Of a DNA stretch of 52,926 bases, positions 8,847-17,100 are shown in pieces. Within the stretch, counting starts at the first letter, position 1; every line of letters begins with the position of its first letter. A model generated the notes under the pieces. It was given only the letters and a program-made list of their open reading frames with translations, had not been told where the DNA came from and did no database searches. Both the position numbers and the translations under genes were made by a program. The DNA comes from a virus. Location of the stretch: the IMG/VR virus record IMGVR_UViG_3300038555_000005, positions 1 to 52,926 of that record; one strand, written 5' to 3'.

Positions 8847-9635
8847 TCAGAGAAGTCGGCGCGCGCGTCCTCGAATTTCGATGGCGCCGCCCAAGCGTGT
8901 TCCGGTGGACACCGTCACCCTTGCTCCCCAGGTCGACGGATCGCCGACCGCCATGCGCGGCGTAATCTCAAATCGACCTCGGGGGCCACCGAAGTCGCAC
9001 AGCCCGGAGCGCTCGACTCCGCCCTCCCAAACGTCGTCAGTAGAGACGAAGCACCGCCCACTGGCGGAGTCGAACCGAACCCACTCGGACGGCGATACAT
9101 CGGGGAGACGCAACCAAGCCCCTGAGGAATCACTGACCTGGATGCCTGTGGCGCCCTTCACTCGAACGATTGCGTCCTGGACAGCTGCCGTCATCCCCGG
9201 GAACACCGGCATGACCACAGAAGCCGATGCGAGCGGCGCAGAGAAAGTGAGAATCTCCTTGGTCTGCCATGCTCCCTCCAGCACCCGCACGACAACAGAA
9301 ACGTCGACGAGTTGCTCCGAGTTTCCGTAGCCCTCGACCGAGGATGACAGGAACCGAAAGGGTGCCTGCATCCCCGGCTCGAGCGGGGACTCGATCGTGC
9401 CTCCCGAGGCGAACAGCGCGACGATGGCCTCTCGTTGAGACCGTGCTGCCTGCACTACAAGAAGCATCGTGTTCGAGCCGCGGTCGCCGGGCGATCCGGC
9501 AGATACTCCGTCTCTGCCGGCTTCGGAAGATCCAGTGAACGAGACCTCAAAGCCGCTGAGCGGCTTCGATTTCCCCCGAAACGACCACCCCAGCGCAGGG
9601 TTATCGAGCGGTACGCCGTTCACTACGTAGCTCAT
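8847..9635 (-). CDS. Distal tail protein (Dit-like)
   Basis: A 262-aa protein in the canonical position just after the tape measure gene. Its beta-rich N-terminus (MSYVVNGVPLDNPALGW) and length fit distal tail or baseplate hub proteins that form a hexameric ring between tube and tip. Start and upstream stop overlap (ATGA), so it is coupled to the tape measure gene. Assignment rests on synteny and fold-like features rather than a clear motif. Confidence 0.75.
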   Translation of the reverse strand: MSYVVNGVPLDNPALGWSFRGKSKPLSGFEVSFTGSSEAGRDGVSAGSPGDRGSNTMLLVVQAARSQREAIVALFASGGTIESPLEPGMQAPFRFLSSSVEGYGNSEQLVDVSVVVRVLEGAWQTKEILTFSAPLASASVVMPVFPGMTAAVQDAIVRVKGATGIQVSDSSGAWLRLPDVSPSEWVRFDSASGRCFVSTDDVWEGGVERSGLCDFGGPRGRFEITPRMAVGDPSTWGARVTVSTGTRLGGAIEIRGRARRLL

Positions 9636-12600
9636 AGGCCAGCCCCTCTCATTTCACTGTCCTCGAACCGAGTTCGCACTGGGTCGGTGTGGATCGGATT
9701 GATCTCCGTGAAGGAATAGTTCGGCCGACCGAGCTCCTCCCGGAGGAACCGGATCTCAGCGATGAGCGCCTCGAAACCGGCGGCGCTCTGACCGCTAGGG
9801 CCCGCAGTCCCGGAGGCCACACGCACTAGAGGATCGCCGCCGTCCCGGATGGGGTAGATTGGCCCACCCTCAGCGCGGCCAGGGAACATCCCCGCCAGGC
9901 CGCCTATCCCTCCGTTGAGGAGAGCCTGACGGATCCGGAAGATGCCCTCGTGGCCACCGGCTGCGGCGACTTCGCGGGCCGTGAGCACATGCTCGTCGTT
10001 GGACAGCCGGAACAGACCAGCGGTGTCAGACGTGCCCGTTCCTGGGCCCTTGACCGGCCCACCCGTCGCCATGCCCGGAGTGAGCGTCCTGTTCCCCACC
10101 TTCACCTCACCGGAGGTGGTGACACGGATTGTCGCCGACCGGTCGCGCGCAAGGCGCGTCAGGGCGGCTTCAACCGACTCGACGCCAGAGGCCGAGACCT
10201 TCACACGCCCGTCGGGCAGCGTCGTGATCGTGAATCCCATGGCTTCGAGCTGCTGGCGTAGCGTCGCGATCGTCGATGCGTCGTCCACGATGAACGAACC
10301 ATCCGGGGTTTCCAAGACCTGCTGAGCGAGCAGGATCAGCTGCTGCTTCTGCGTGTCGATCGTGCCATCGTCCGTCATCAAGAAGGAGACGACCGAGGGC
10401 GTGTCCATCATGGTCCGCACGAGACCGTTGACCTGCTCGTCGGACAGCCCGGACTGGGTCGCGATTTCGCGGAGCTTGTCGATGTACGGCTGAGCCGCAG
10501 CGACTCCCGCATCCATCGCGCCCGCTGCGTCGCCGTTCTTCTTGGCGAAGTCGACGGCCTGGGTGATCGCGGTGAGCATCTCGTCGTTCAGGCTCGACAC
10601 CTGGTCGTGCAGGTTGACGCCTGCACGGGTGGTGGTGTCGATTTGACCGGCCGAGTTGATGAGCGTGCTGGCGAGCTTGTTGCCGTTCTCGTCGGTCTGC
10701 GCGAAGGCGTCCGCGAGGTTGAGAGCCTGCTCGTTCAGATCCCGAGTGAGCTCGGCCTGGGTTTTCGTCCCGCCGTTGAGCTCGTCGAGAGCCTGCTTGA
10801 GAGCGTTCAGCCGCTCCGTGGCGTCACGGGTGACGTCGCGCGCGATCGTGAGAGCCTCGTTCAGACGCCCGTTCGAGCGCTCAGCGTCGGTCATCGCGGC
10901 GGCGGCCGCCTGCATTCGCTCGTTGTACTCGGCCTGGATCTGAGCGGCCATCTCGACCGCTTCGCGCTGCTCCACGATCGATCCCTTGAGCAGGCTCGCG
11001 GCCTCCGCTTCGGAGGTCATGCGCTCCTTGAGGCCCGTCGTGCCGCTCGTCTCTTCCGTCTTCGCCCGGTACTTGTCGAGCGAGTCCAGGAGAGCCTGGT
11101 ACGCGGGACCACCGTCGCGGATTGCGTCAGACACGGTGCCGGAGGTCTCGCCGAACCGCAGCATCGCCTTCTCAGCGCCGCCGACCTTGTCGATCCAGTC
11201 CTTCGCTCGCTGGTCACCGCTCGACGAAAACAGGTTGATCTCGATGTCGCTGAATCCGTCGATGGCCTCACGGATCTTGTCGGTCGTCGCCGCAGTGGTC
11301 TCGCCAGCCTCGGTGAGCGTCTCGCGGTAGGCCTGGATGCGATCCTTGGTCTTCTGCGCCGCAGCCGCCTGTGCCGTCAGCGTCGCCGTGAGGATGGCGG
11401 CGGCTGTCGAGACACCCAGGATGATCAGGCCCACTGGGTTCGAGATGAACGCGGCCTTGAGGCTGTTCCCGAGACCCGTCGCTGCGACACCGGCAACGCC
11501 GAACGTGCCCGCCATCCGGGATGTGTTCCCCTCCATGCCAGCGAGGGCGGCTTGCACGGCTGCCTGCTCGCCGATGCGGCGGACGCCGTCGACGAAGCTC
11601 TGGATCGCGGGCGCACCGCTCCGAAGTGCGGTGAAGACGGCGATGCCGGCCGCCGCGGTGGCGAGCATCGGAGCAGGGATCTCGCTGATGATGTCAACGA
11701 GAGGCGCCGCGACCGACGTGACCGCGCGGATGCCCGTCGCGACGACAGGGAGCGCGATGCTCAGCGTGCCAGACAGCGTCGAGGCGAGCTGCGTCCCGAC
11801 TGGGATGAGCGGCTTGAGCTCGCCCAGCAGGTTGCCGAGCTCGGCGCGCAGCTGAGGCGATGCCAGCGCGGCGGCCGCGATGGCACCACCCAGCGGACCG
11901 AACGCAGGAACGAACCGACCGACCACAGGGATCGAGGCGAGCAGCTGCGAGTTCACACCCAGCACAGCGCCCGCGAGAGCCGCCAGGCCGGGGGCATGGT
12001 TCGCCATGGAATCGAGACCACGCTCGAGGCGAGACGAGTCCCACGCCTTCACCTGCACGCCCGCGGCGTCGAGCATCTCGGTGATACCGGCGAAGGCCGG
12101 CATCGCGCGGGAAACGAGCATCGACACCACGGGGGCCGTGTGCTTCTCGACCGCACGCATGACGTCGGCGACCTGGTTTCCCCAGGTGACCGCGAGGCCC
12201 CCGCCGTTCTTCGACACGAACGGCTCAGCCAGTGCGGCGCCGATGTCGCGGGAGGCAGCGGCGATCCGGTCCTTCGTCCCAGCGAACGTCTCCTTGACGT
12301 TGCTCGCGGCTCCAGCGAACTTCGTGTTCATCTGCGCCACGAGCACGTCGACAGCCTCGCCGGCGTCGAGCGTGCCCTTCGTCACGGCTTCGCGGATCTC
12401 GGCGGCGCTCTTGCCGAAGCCAGCGCCGAGGAGAGTGGCGGCATCGAGGCCACGCTCGCCGAGCATGTTGAAGTCCTCTGCCGTGAGCTTCCCGGAGGAT
12501 CGGATCTTCGCGAGAATGGACACGATCGCGCTGATCTGGTCGTTGTTGCCGCCGACGGCCGCGACGGAGTTCTGCACCGCGTCGAGAATCGGGATGACTT

Positions 12601-13003
12601 TCTCGGCCTCGAACCCGAATCCGATCAGCTGCTGCTGCGCGGAGATGAAGACGGACTTCGAGAACGGGCTATTCCGCGCGAACGCGTCGAGCTTGTCCAT
12701 CTGCGCGTTCGCAGCCTCTGCGCCGCCCATGAGGGTGCGCATCGCCGCGCGGGACGTCTGCTGCAGCTGGTTGTACGCGACACCGGTGGAGAACAGCTTC
12801 GTGACGAACACCGCGGCCGCGGCGGACGCGACGCCGATACCGACAGCGGTGCCACGGAACGCGGCCTCGGCAGTCTTCCCCAGCTTCGATGCGACGGAGT
12901 CCGTGTCGTTCAGCTTCCCGCGGACCCGATCGAGGTCGCGGGAGACGGAGTCCACACCGCCGAGCTGGATCGTGGCGACGAGATCAGCTGCGCTGAACGA
13001 CAT
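9632..13003 (-). CDS. Tape measure protein
   Basis: An 1123-aa protein, the longest in the window, which sets tail length and helps DNA cross the membrane. It has an N-terminal Ala-rich helical region, the tape-measure core (about 70-260, with GFGFEAEKVIPILDAV and LTAEDFNMLGERGLDAA), and a hydrophobic segment at about 517-545. A Gly-rich C-terminal region follows with TGGPVKGPGTGTSDT and SNDEHVLTAREVAAAGG, typical of actinophage tape measures. At roughly 1.5 angstrom per residue the tail would be near 170 nm (inference). The Shine-Dalgarno site is GAGGTGA. Confidence 0.93.
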   Translation of the reverse strand: MSFSAADLVATIQLGGVDSVSRDLDRVRGKLNDTDSVASKLGKTAEAAFRGTAVGIGVASAAAAVFVTKLFSTGVAYNQLQQTSRAAMRTLMGGAEAANAQMDKLDAFARNSPFSKSVFISAQQQLIGFGFEAEKVIPILDAVQNSVAAVGGNNDQISAIVSILAKIRSSGKLTAEDFNMLGERGLDAATLLGAGFGKSAAEIREAVTKGTLDAGEAVDVLVAQMNTKFAGAASNVKETFAGTKDRIAAASRDIGAALAEPFVSKNGGGLAVTWGNQVADVMRAVEKHTAPVVSMLVSRAMPAFAGITEMLDAAGVQVKAWDSSRLERGLDSMANHAPGLAALAGAVLGVNSQLLASIPVVGRFVPAFGPLGGAIAAAALASPQLRAELGNLLGELKPLIPVGTQLASTLSGTLSIALPVVATGIRAVTSVAAPLVDIISEIPAPMLATAAAGIAVFTALRSGAPAIQSFVDGVRRIGEQAAVQAALAGMEGNTSRMAGTFGVAGVAATGLGNSLKAAFISNPVGLIILGVSTAAAILTATLTAQAAAAQKTKDRIQAYRETLTEAGETTAATTDKIREAIDGFSDIEINLFSSSGDQRAKDWIDKVGGAEKAMLRFGETSGTVSDAIRDGGPAYQALLDSLDKYRAKTEETSGTTGLKERMTSEAEAASLLKGSIVEQREAVEMAAQIQAEYNERMQAAAAAMTDAERSNGRLNEALTIARDVTRDATERLNALKQALDELNGGTKTQAELTRDLNEQALNLADAFAQTDENGNKLASTLINSAGQIDTTTRAGVNLHDQVSSLNDEMLTAITQAVDFAKKNGDAAGAMDAGVAAAQPYIDKLREIATQSGLSDEQVNGLVRTMMDTPSVVSFLMTDDGTIDTQKQQLILLAQQVLETPDGSFIVDDASTIATLRQQLEAMGFTITTLPDGRVKVSASGVESVEAALTRLARDRSATIRVTTSGEVKVGNRTLTPGMATGGPVKGPGTGTSDTAGLFRLSNDEHVLTAREVAAAGGHEGIFRIRQALLNGGIGGLAGMFPGRAEGGPIYPIRDGGDPLVRVASGTAGPSGQSAAGFEALIAEIRFLREELGRPNYSFTEINPIHTDPVRTRFEDSEMRGAGL

Positions 13004-13011
13004 CTGTCACC

Positions 13012-13748
13012 TCACTTCTGCAGGGCTCTCGCGAGCCGTGTGTCTGGGTTGTCGAGGAGCGCGATGATGTGCGCCCTCAGCCACCGCCATGGGCGGTCGA
13101 TGGCGTCGAGGTCATAGGCGTCGATGTCGAAGTACTCGCGCAGGTCAGGAAGCGTCCACCGGTCCCACTCGGTGAAGACCGTCCGCCAGACCTTCGACTG
13201 TGGGATGCCCTTCGCCGCGGCGGCCTCGGGCTTCGCGCTGGCAGCCTGAATCAGCTCTTGGAACCATCCGGGGTACTCGTATCGCTCGTAGCGACCGGTG
13301 CGGGGGTCTCGTCGGCCGCGTCCGAACTGAGCAATGTCGTCAACTGTGCGAAAGCTGTCGAGAGCCCGTTGCGCTGCATCAGCGTCGAGAGCGCTTTTGG
13401 GTAGCCACCGAGCGCTTCGTTCAGCACGGTGTTGACGAGGTCGATGCCGCCGCCCTGGACGTTCCAGAAGAAGGCGGCGTTGATCACAGCCTCGGACTCC
13501 GACCAGCGGAGGTCTCCGTCGATGATGGGCCAGTTCTCCTCGCCGACAGCGAGCTTGCCCATGAACGTGACGTCACGCTCGGGATCCTCGGACTGGCCGA
13601 AGGCGACTCCAGCGTGCAGCGCCTGCAACGCGGCTCCCTGCGTGGCGGGGATCGGCTTGACGATGATGCGGATCAGGTCGTCGGTGTCGGCTTCGTCGCC
13701 GAGGTCGATGAAGAGCTTGCGGCCGCGCTCGTACGCCTTGATGGTCAT
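13012..13748 (-). CDS. Tail assembly chaperone, -1 frameshift product
   Basis: The frameshifted chaperone (about 245 aa) shares residues 1-118 with the shorter protein, then slips back one base at CCCAAAA (13395-13401) and reads to the TGA at 13012-13014. The -1 frame is fully open between these points but has no plausible start of its own. Its C-terminus (YPGWFQELIQAA, WRTVFTEWDRWTLPDLREYF) has the helical, Trp-rich look of the T extension of tail chaperones. Such G/GT pairs coat the tape measure before tube assembly. Both the frameshift and its direction fit siphoviral precedent. Confidence 0.85.
13251..13748 (-). CDS. Tail assembly chaperone, short form
   Basis: A 165-aa protein upstream of the tape measure gene, the unshifted (G-type) chaperone. 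It has a beta-rich N-terminus and an acidic, Pro/Thr/Ser-rich tail after residue 140. The AAGGAG ribosome site supports the ATG at 13748. P117-K118 are encoded by CCA AAA, the slippery codons. Confidence 0.85.
   Translation of the reverse strand: MTIKAYERGRKLFIDLGDEADTDDLIRIIVKPIPATQGAALQALHAGVAFGQSEDPERDVTFMGKLAVGEENWPIIDGDLRWSESEAVINAAFFWNVQGGGIDLVNTVLNEALGGYPKALSTLMQRNGLSTAFAQLTTLLSSDAADETPAPVATSDTSTPDGSKS
13395..13401 (-). promoter_or_regulatory. Programmed -1 frameshift heptamer CCCAAAA
   Basis: On the minus strand the heptamer reads C CCA AAA in the frame of the short chaperone, matching X XXY YYZ. After slippage both tRNAs re-pair with CCC and AAA. No stop interrupts the -1 frame for 129 codons downstream. 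Confidence 0.85.
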
Positions 13749-13792
13749 GGGGTCTCCTTGAGTGAGTGGTTCGAGAGTGAGTGAGCGGGGGA

Positions 13793-13824
13793 GCGCGGGG
13801 CCGCCGTCGGAGGCGGCCCCGCGC
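13793..13824 (-). terminator. Intercistronic GC hairpin after major tail gene
   Basis: A perfect 13-bp stem with a 6-nt loop lies between the major tail gene and the chaperone gene. It lacks a T-tract, so partial termination or mRNA 3-prime protection of the abundant tail transcript is likely. Confidence 0.6.
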
Positions 13825-13830
13825 GAGGGA

Positions 13831-14343
13831 TCAGCCGTTGCCGGCGGGCACGTTGACCGGGTTGGTGATCGGGAGGATCTGGCCAGCGGCGGAGAACGTG
13901 AACGCGTCCCAGCCGGGGCCCTGCGCGCCGTTCTCGGGGCGAGCGTCGCGCGAGACGAGGAACAGGCCCTCGTAGGCGTCGGACGCGCCGAGAGCGTCGT
14001 ACCAGCGGAGGTAGACGAGGTTGTCCTGACCGGTCTTGTCGGAGGCGTTCTTGAGGATCAGCCACTCCGGCTGGAACTCGCCGGTGTTGTCGCGGATCTT
14101 CAGGATGTTGAACGCGGCCGTCGGTGCGGACCCGACCTTCGTCTGGGCCTGCTGGCCCTTGTTGGCGTAGGTCGTGATGTCCTGCAGCTGCGCGGGGAAC
14201 TGCGGGTTGAACTGGTTGATGTCCGGGATGTTGACGAACTGCTTCTCGGCGGGGCCGACCGGGACGGTGGCGACGTCGACGATGTACTCGTAGGACTGGG
14301 CGACGGAGCCAACGGTGGGCACCACGTCATCGAATGCGGTCAT
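13831..14343 (-). CDS. Major tail protein
   Basis: A 170-aa tube subunit, placed between the tail terminator gene and the chaperones as in most siphoviruses. It is beta-rich and acidic, ending in a Gly/Pro tail. No catalytic motif is expected. The strong hairpins before and after it suggest tuned high expression. Assignment is by synteny, size and composition. Confidence 0.82.
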   Translation of the reverse strand: MTAFDDVVPTVGSVAQSYEYIVDVATVPVGPAEKQFVNIPDINQFNPQFPAQLQDITTYANKGQQAQTKVGSAPTAAFNILKIRDNTGEFQPEWLILKNASDKTGQDNLVYLRWYDALGASDAYEGLFLVSRDARPENGAQGPGWDAFTFSAAGQILPITNPVNVPAGNG

Positions 14344-14417
14344 GGGATTTCCTTTCCAGGAATGACGAGAGCCCCCGCGGGGTGCGGAGGCTCGAGGGGT
14401 GGTGCCGCGCCTGGCGG

Positions 14418-14873
14418 CTATCCCGCGGGCGGGACGAGGGGGAGGCCTGCGAGACCGGTCAGCTTCCAGTTCGTGGTGAACTCGTAGCCCGATCGCGCTT
14501 GCCGAGACGGGCCGAGCTCGCCGAACGAGACGTACTCGCCGGTGGCTCGGATGTCGCCGAGGCCGAGGGTCTTCCGGTCGATCAGATCGTGGAGACGGTC
14601 GAAGTACTCCACCCCGGCGAGCGGGTGCCCGGTCAGGCGGTACTTGATCTGCACGCGCGTCTCTGCGAGCCTCCGCGTCGCTGTCGGGGATAGCCCGACA
14701 CCGCCGGGGAGGTAGAGGAACAGTCCGACGATCTCGACCGGCTGTTCCGGGAAGCGGCCGACGACAATGCCGCGGTCTGTGGCGGCGTACACACCGTCGT
14801 CGCGGTAGACGCCCATGCTTTGGGAGGCCAGCAGTCGGGCGATGCCTTCGAGAAGGCCAGCGTGAAAGCTCAT
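14418..14873 (-). CDS. Tail terminator / minor capsid-type protein
   Basis: A 151-aa protein in the position of the tail terminator (lambda gpU-type). It resembles the short phage minor capsid/tail completion family, with a helical N-terminus (LLEGIARLLASQ) and beta strands such as VGLFLYLPGG and VQIKYRLTG. Its start overlaps the previous stop (ATGA). Confidence 0.65.
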   Translation of the reverse strand: MSFHAGLLEGIARLLASQSMGVYRDDGVYAATDRGIVVGRFPEQPVEIVGLFLYLPGGVGLSPTATRRLAETRVQIKYRLTGHPLAGVEYFDRLHDLIDRKTLGLGDIRATGEYVSFGELGPSRQARSGYEFTTNWKLTGLAGLPLVPPAG

Positions 14874-15241
14874 CCGACCTCCCGCTTGATCTCCATGGCG
14901 ACGACGCCCATGAGCTGCGCCTTCATCTCCTCGGCGGGCCGTTCGAGGAACTTCGCCTGCGCGCCGGGATTGTGATCGGTGCGGAAGTCCATGTCGAGGC
15001 CTTCATGCGCGGCCACGCCGTAGTTGAAGCCGTCCTCGGACGTTGCGCTGAAGCTCACCGCGGACTCCAGCTCCTGCGGGGTCGCGTCGTGGGCGGTGCC
15101 GGACTGGGACAGGTCGCCGCTGTCGAACGGGACGCGCGTCTGCGACTCGGCGAGTAGCGCGCGGGCCGCTCGGTTTAGCCCGCGCGCTCCGCCGACACGG
15201 ACTCGCTGGAGGGCTTCGTCTCCGTGCCAGTTGACGACCAT
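14870..15241 (-). CDS. HK97 gp10-like head-tail protein
   Basis: A 123-aa protein with the usual gp10-like pattern: helical N-terminus (GLNRAARALLAESQTRVPFDSGDLSQS), then a beta region and a C-terminal helix. The motif TRVPFDSGDL is common in this family. The ribosome site is GGAGTG. It probably joins tail and head. Confidence 0.72.
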   Translation of the reverse strand: MVVNWHGDEALQRVRVGGARGLNRAARALLAESQTRVPFDSGDLSQSGTAHDATPQELESAVSFSATSEDGFNYGVAAHEGLDMDFRTDHNPGAQAKFLERPAEEMKAQLMGVVAMEIKREVG

Positions 15242-15247
15242 TTGCGA

Positions 15248-15580
15248 TCACTCCAATGCGATCTCGACGAACTGGGGAAGGCCCGGCCACTCGGCGAGAG
15301 CGACGACGACGGCCGTCGCCTCGCGTTCGTTCGACCGTCCGCGCCAGATCGTGACGATGGAGCCGAGAGGCATGAGGTGCTCGCGGTCGAGCGCGATCCG
15401 CGCCGTCGACATGAATTGCCGACCATCCGCGGTGCGGATGAGCTTCTGCTTGTCGTCGATCGCAGCGCGAGTCGGCACGACCTCGGGGCCGTGCTTCTCC
15501 TCGTAGACGCTCTCGCCGAGCTTCGGTCGGTACGCGACGAGCCCGCCATGCGGGAGCATCCGCTTCGGCAGGCGTCTCAT
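15248..15580 (-). CDS. Head closure / stopper protein
   Basis: A 110-aa protein in the head-tail connector block. Its short beta-rich C-terminus and position after the adaptor fit a stopper (SPP1 gp16-like), which closes the filled head. Start and previous stop overlap (ATGA). The family assignment is from synteny. Confidence 0.6.
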   Translation of the reverse strand: MRRLPKRMLPHGGLVAYRPKLGESVYEEKHGPEVVPTRAAIDDKQKLIRTADGRQFMSTARIALDREHLMPLGSIVTIWRGRSNEREATAVVVALAEWPGLPQFVEIALE

Positions 15581-15978
15581 CGGTAGCCCACTCCCCAGGC
15601 GATGCCGGGGCAGCCGCGCAGGATCATCTCGACGGTCGGAGCGTCGAGGGCATCCTGCTTTGCGCGGGCGTCACTCGTGCCACCGCCGCCGGGCAGACTG
15701 ACAGACAGGATTGATCCGCCACCGTTCTGCGCGCCGGCGCCGGTGGTGTCACCGGTCTCGGCCCAGAACGCGAGCTGCGCGAGCGTCGCGTCCTTGATCG
15801 CGGTAGCGACACCGTCGTCGGTGGGGCGGCCGTCCTCGTTGACAGCGAAGCGCGCCGTGCGGAGGGCATCGCGGATCCGATAGGACGCGTTGCGGATCGA
15901 GAACGCCACGTCCTCCAGCTCGGCGGCCACCGACTCGGGCACGTCGGAGGCTTCAGCGTACGGGAACCACACGGTCAC
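15577..15978 (-). CDS. Head-tail adaptor (gp6/gp15-like)
   Basis: A 133-aa largely helical protein (EDVAFSIRNASYRIRDALR, ATAIKDATLAQLAFWAE) consistent with head-tail adaptors that bind under the portal. A Gly-rich stretch lies near residue 90. It is coupled at both ends by ATGA overlaps. Confidence 0.65.
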   Translation of the reverse strand: MTVWFPYAEASDVPESVAAELEDVAFSIRNASYRIRDALRTARFAVNEDGRPTDDGVATAIKDATLAQLAFWAETGDTTGAGAQNGGGSILSVSLPGGGGTSDARAKQDALDAPTVEMILRGCPGIAWGVGYR

Positions 15979-16313
15979 TCCTCGCGGGTGAACGCCTGCA
16001 GGAAGGCGTTGAGGATCTCGGGCTTGCGCGCCTTTGACGGAAGGTCGATGCCCTCGGTCTCCGCGAGATCACGCAGCTCCTCGACGGTCAGGTCGGTGAG
16101 CAGCCTGTCGCCGACCTGCATGGTCTCGATGGTCAGATCGCGATGGCTGGGGGAGGCGGACTCGGCGTCACCGAAGATGGCGCCGGTGATCTCCAGAAAG
16201 CGGCGGGTGTTGCTGCCAATGCTCTCGACCGTGGCGATGCCGTCGGTGAACTCGATACCGGCGAGGATGCGCTGCGAAGCGAGGTGCTCGGGCAGGCGGA
16301 TGATGAGGCTCAT
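15975..16313 (-). CDS. Head-region protein with SAP-like C-terminus
   Basis: A 112-aa protein. The C-terminal 40 residues (LTVEELRDLAETEGIDL ... KPEILNAFLQ) have the helix-extended-helix pattern of SAP/HeH domains, also seen in head proteins of other phages. The N-terminal half is beta-rich. The function is unknown; a head-associated or connector role is inferred from position. Confidence 0.6.
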   Translation of the reverse strand: MSLIIRLPEHLASQRILAGIEFTDGIATVESIGSNTRRFLEITGAIFGDAESASPSHRDLTIETMQVGDRLLTDLTVEELRDLAETEGIDLPSKARKPEILNAFLQAFTREE

Positions 16314-16338
16314 GGTGTGCTGATCTCCTTCGAGTCGT

Positions 16339-16376
16339 GAGCGGGGAGCCGCACCGGATGATGCGTCTCCCCGCTC
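16339..16376 (-). terminator. Intercistronic hairpin
   Basis: A perfect 10-bp stem (16339-16348 with 16367-16376) and an 18-nt loop that itself can pair. It lies between two head genes, without a T-tract. Confidence 0.5.
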
Positions 16377-16382
16377 GTGCGG

Positions 16383-17036
16383 TCAGGCCTTCGCCCAGCC
16401 CGCGTTGATGACGGCGGTGCGGATCTTCTCGCGGCCCGCGCCGTCCTCGACCTTCACGCCGTGCTTCTCGGCGTAGTCGGCCCAGTCCTCGCCGCGGGCG
16501 TTCCCTGCGGGCGCGAACTTCTCGATGTACGCGGCGACGATGTCGTCACGTCCGGCGTCGTCGGCGACGTCGAGGCCGATCGAGTCGTGCTTCGCGTACG
16601 CGAGCCACTCCTCGTTGGAGCCGTTGAGGCCGGGGCGCTCGGGCTGGTCGTCGCCGTCGTTGCTCCCGACGGCGTTGCCTTCGGCGGAACCATCGCTGGA
16701 CCCGCCGCCGCCCGCTCCGGTGTCGCCGGTGGGCTCACCGTTCGCATTCGCGGCGGCATCCTCGGCGGCCTTGCGCTGCGCCTCTTCGGCGCTGAGCGTG
16801 TCGGCCGGGTTCGCGATGCCGGCGGTCGCCGATGTGAGCGGCGGGGTGCCATCGGTGACGGTGTCCGTGTTGACCTCGCCAGCGACGGGGCCCGGGCTCT
16901 GCGGGACGAGGCCCTGCGGCTCGGTGCTGACCGGACTGTCGTCGCGCTCCCAGCGGGAGAGCGCGTCCAGGTCGGCGCGGGGCTCGTCGCTGACGATGAC
17001 CTGGCCGTCCTCGAGGGACGTGTACTTGGGGGACAT
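16383..17036 (-). CDS. Head protein with two SAP/HeH-like repeats
   Basis: A 217-aa acidic protein next to the coat gene. An extended, low-complexity middle (Gly/Ser/Asp-rich, about 95-135) leads to two similar 30-residue C-terminal units: EEWLAYAKHD..GLDVADDAGRDDIVAAY and EDWADYAEKHGVKVEDGAGREKIRTAV. These look like tandem helix-extended-helix modules. It could be a head decoration or connector-associated protein; no enzyme motif is visible. The ribosome site is GGAG. Confidence 0.65.
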   Translation of the reverse strand: MSPKYTSLEDGQVIVSDEPRADLDALSRWERDDSPVSTEPQGLVPQSPGPVAGEVNTDTVTDGTPPLTSATAGIANPADTLSAEEAQRKAAEDAAANANGEPTGDTGAGGGGSSDGSAEGNAVGSNDGDDQPERPGLNGSNEEWLAYAKHDSIGLDVADDAGRDDIVAAYIEKFAPAGNARGEDWADYAEKHGVKVEDGAGREKIRTAVINAGWAKA

Positions 17037-17066
17037 GCTGATCTCCGTTTCTCTCGGGCGACCGAA

Positions 17067-17094
17067 GGGTGGACGGCCCGGAGGCCGTCCACCC
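17067..17094 (-). terminator. Hairpin downstream of coat gene
   Basis: A perfect 12-bp stem and 4-nt loop directly after the coat gene on the minus strand. It may partially terminate or stabilise the coat mRNA. Confidence 0.6.
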
Positions 17095-17100
17095 GATCGG

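Noticed and set aside
10607-13117. Plus-strand open frame of 836 codons opposite the tape measure gene
   Set aside because: It is an antisense shadow in GC-rich DNA: no ribosome site, biased composition and full overlap with a well-supported tape measure gene.
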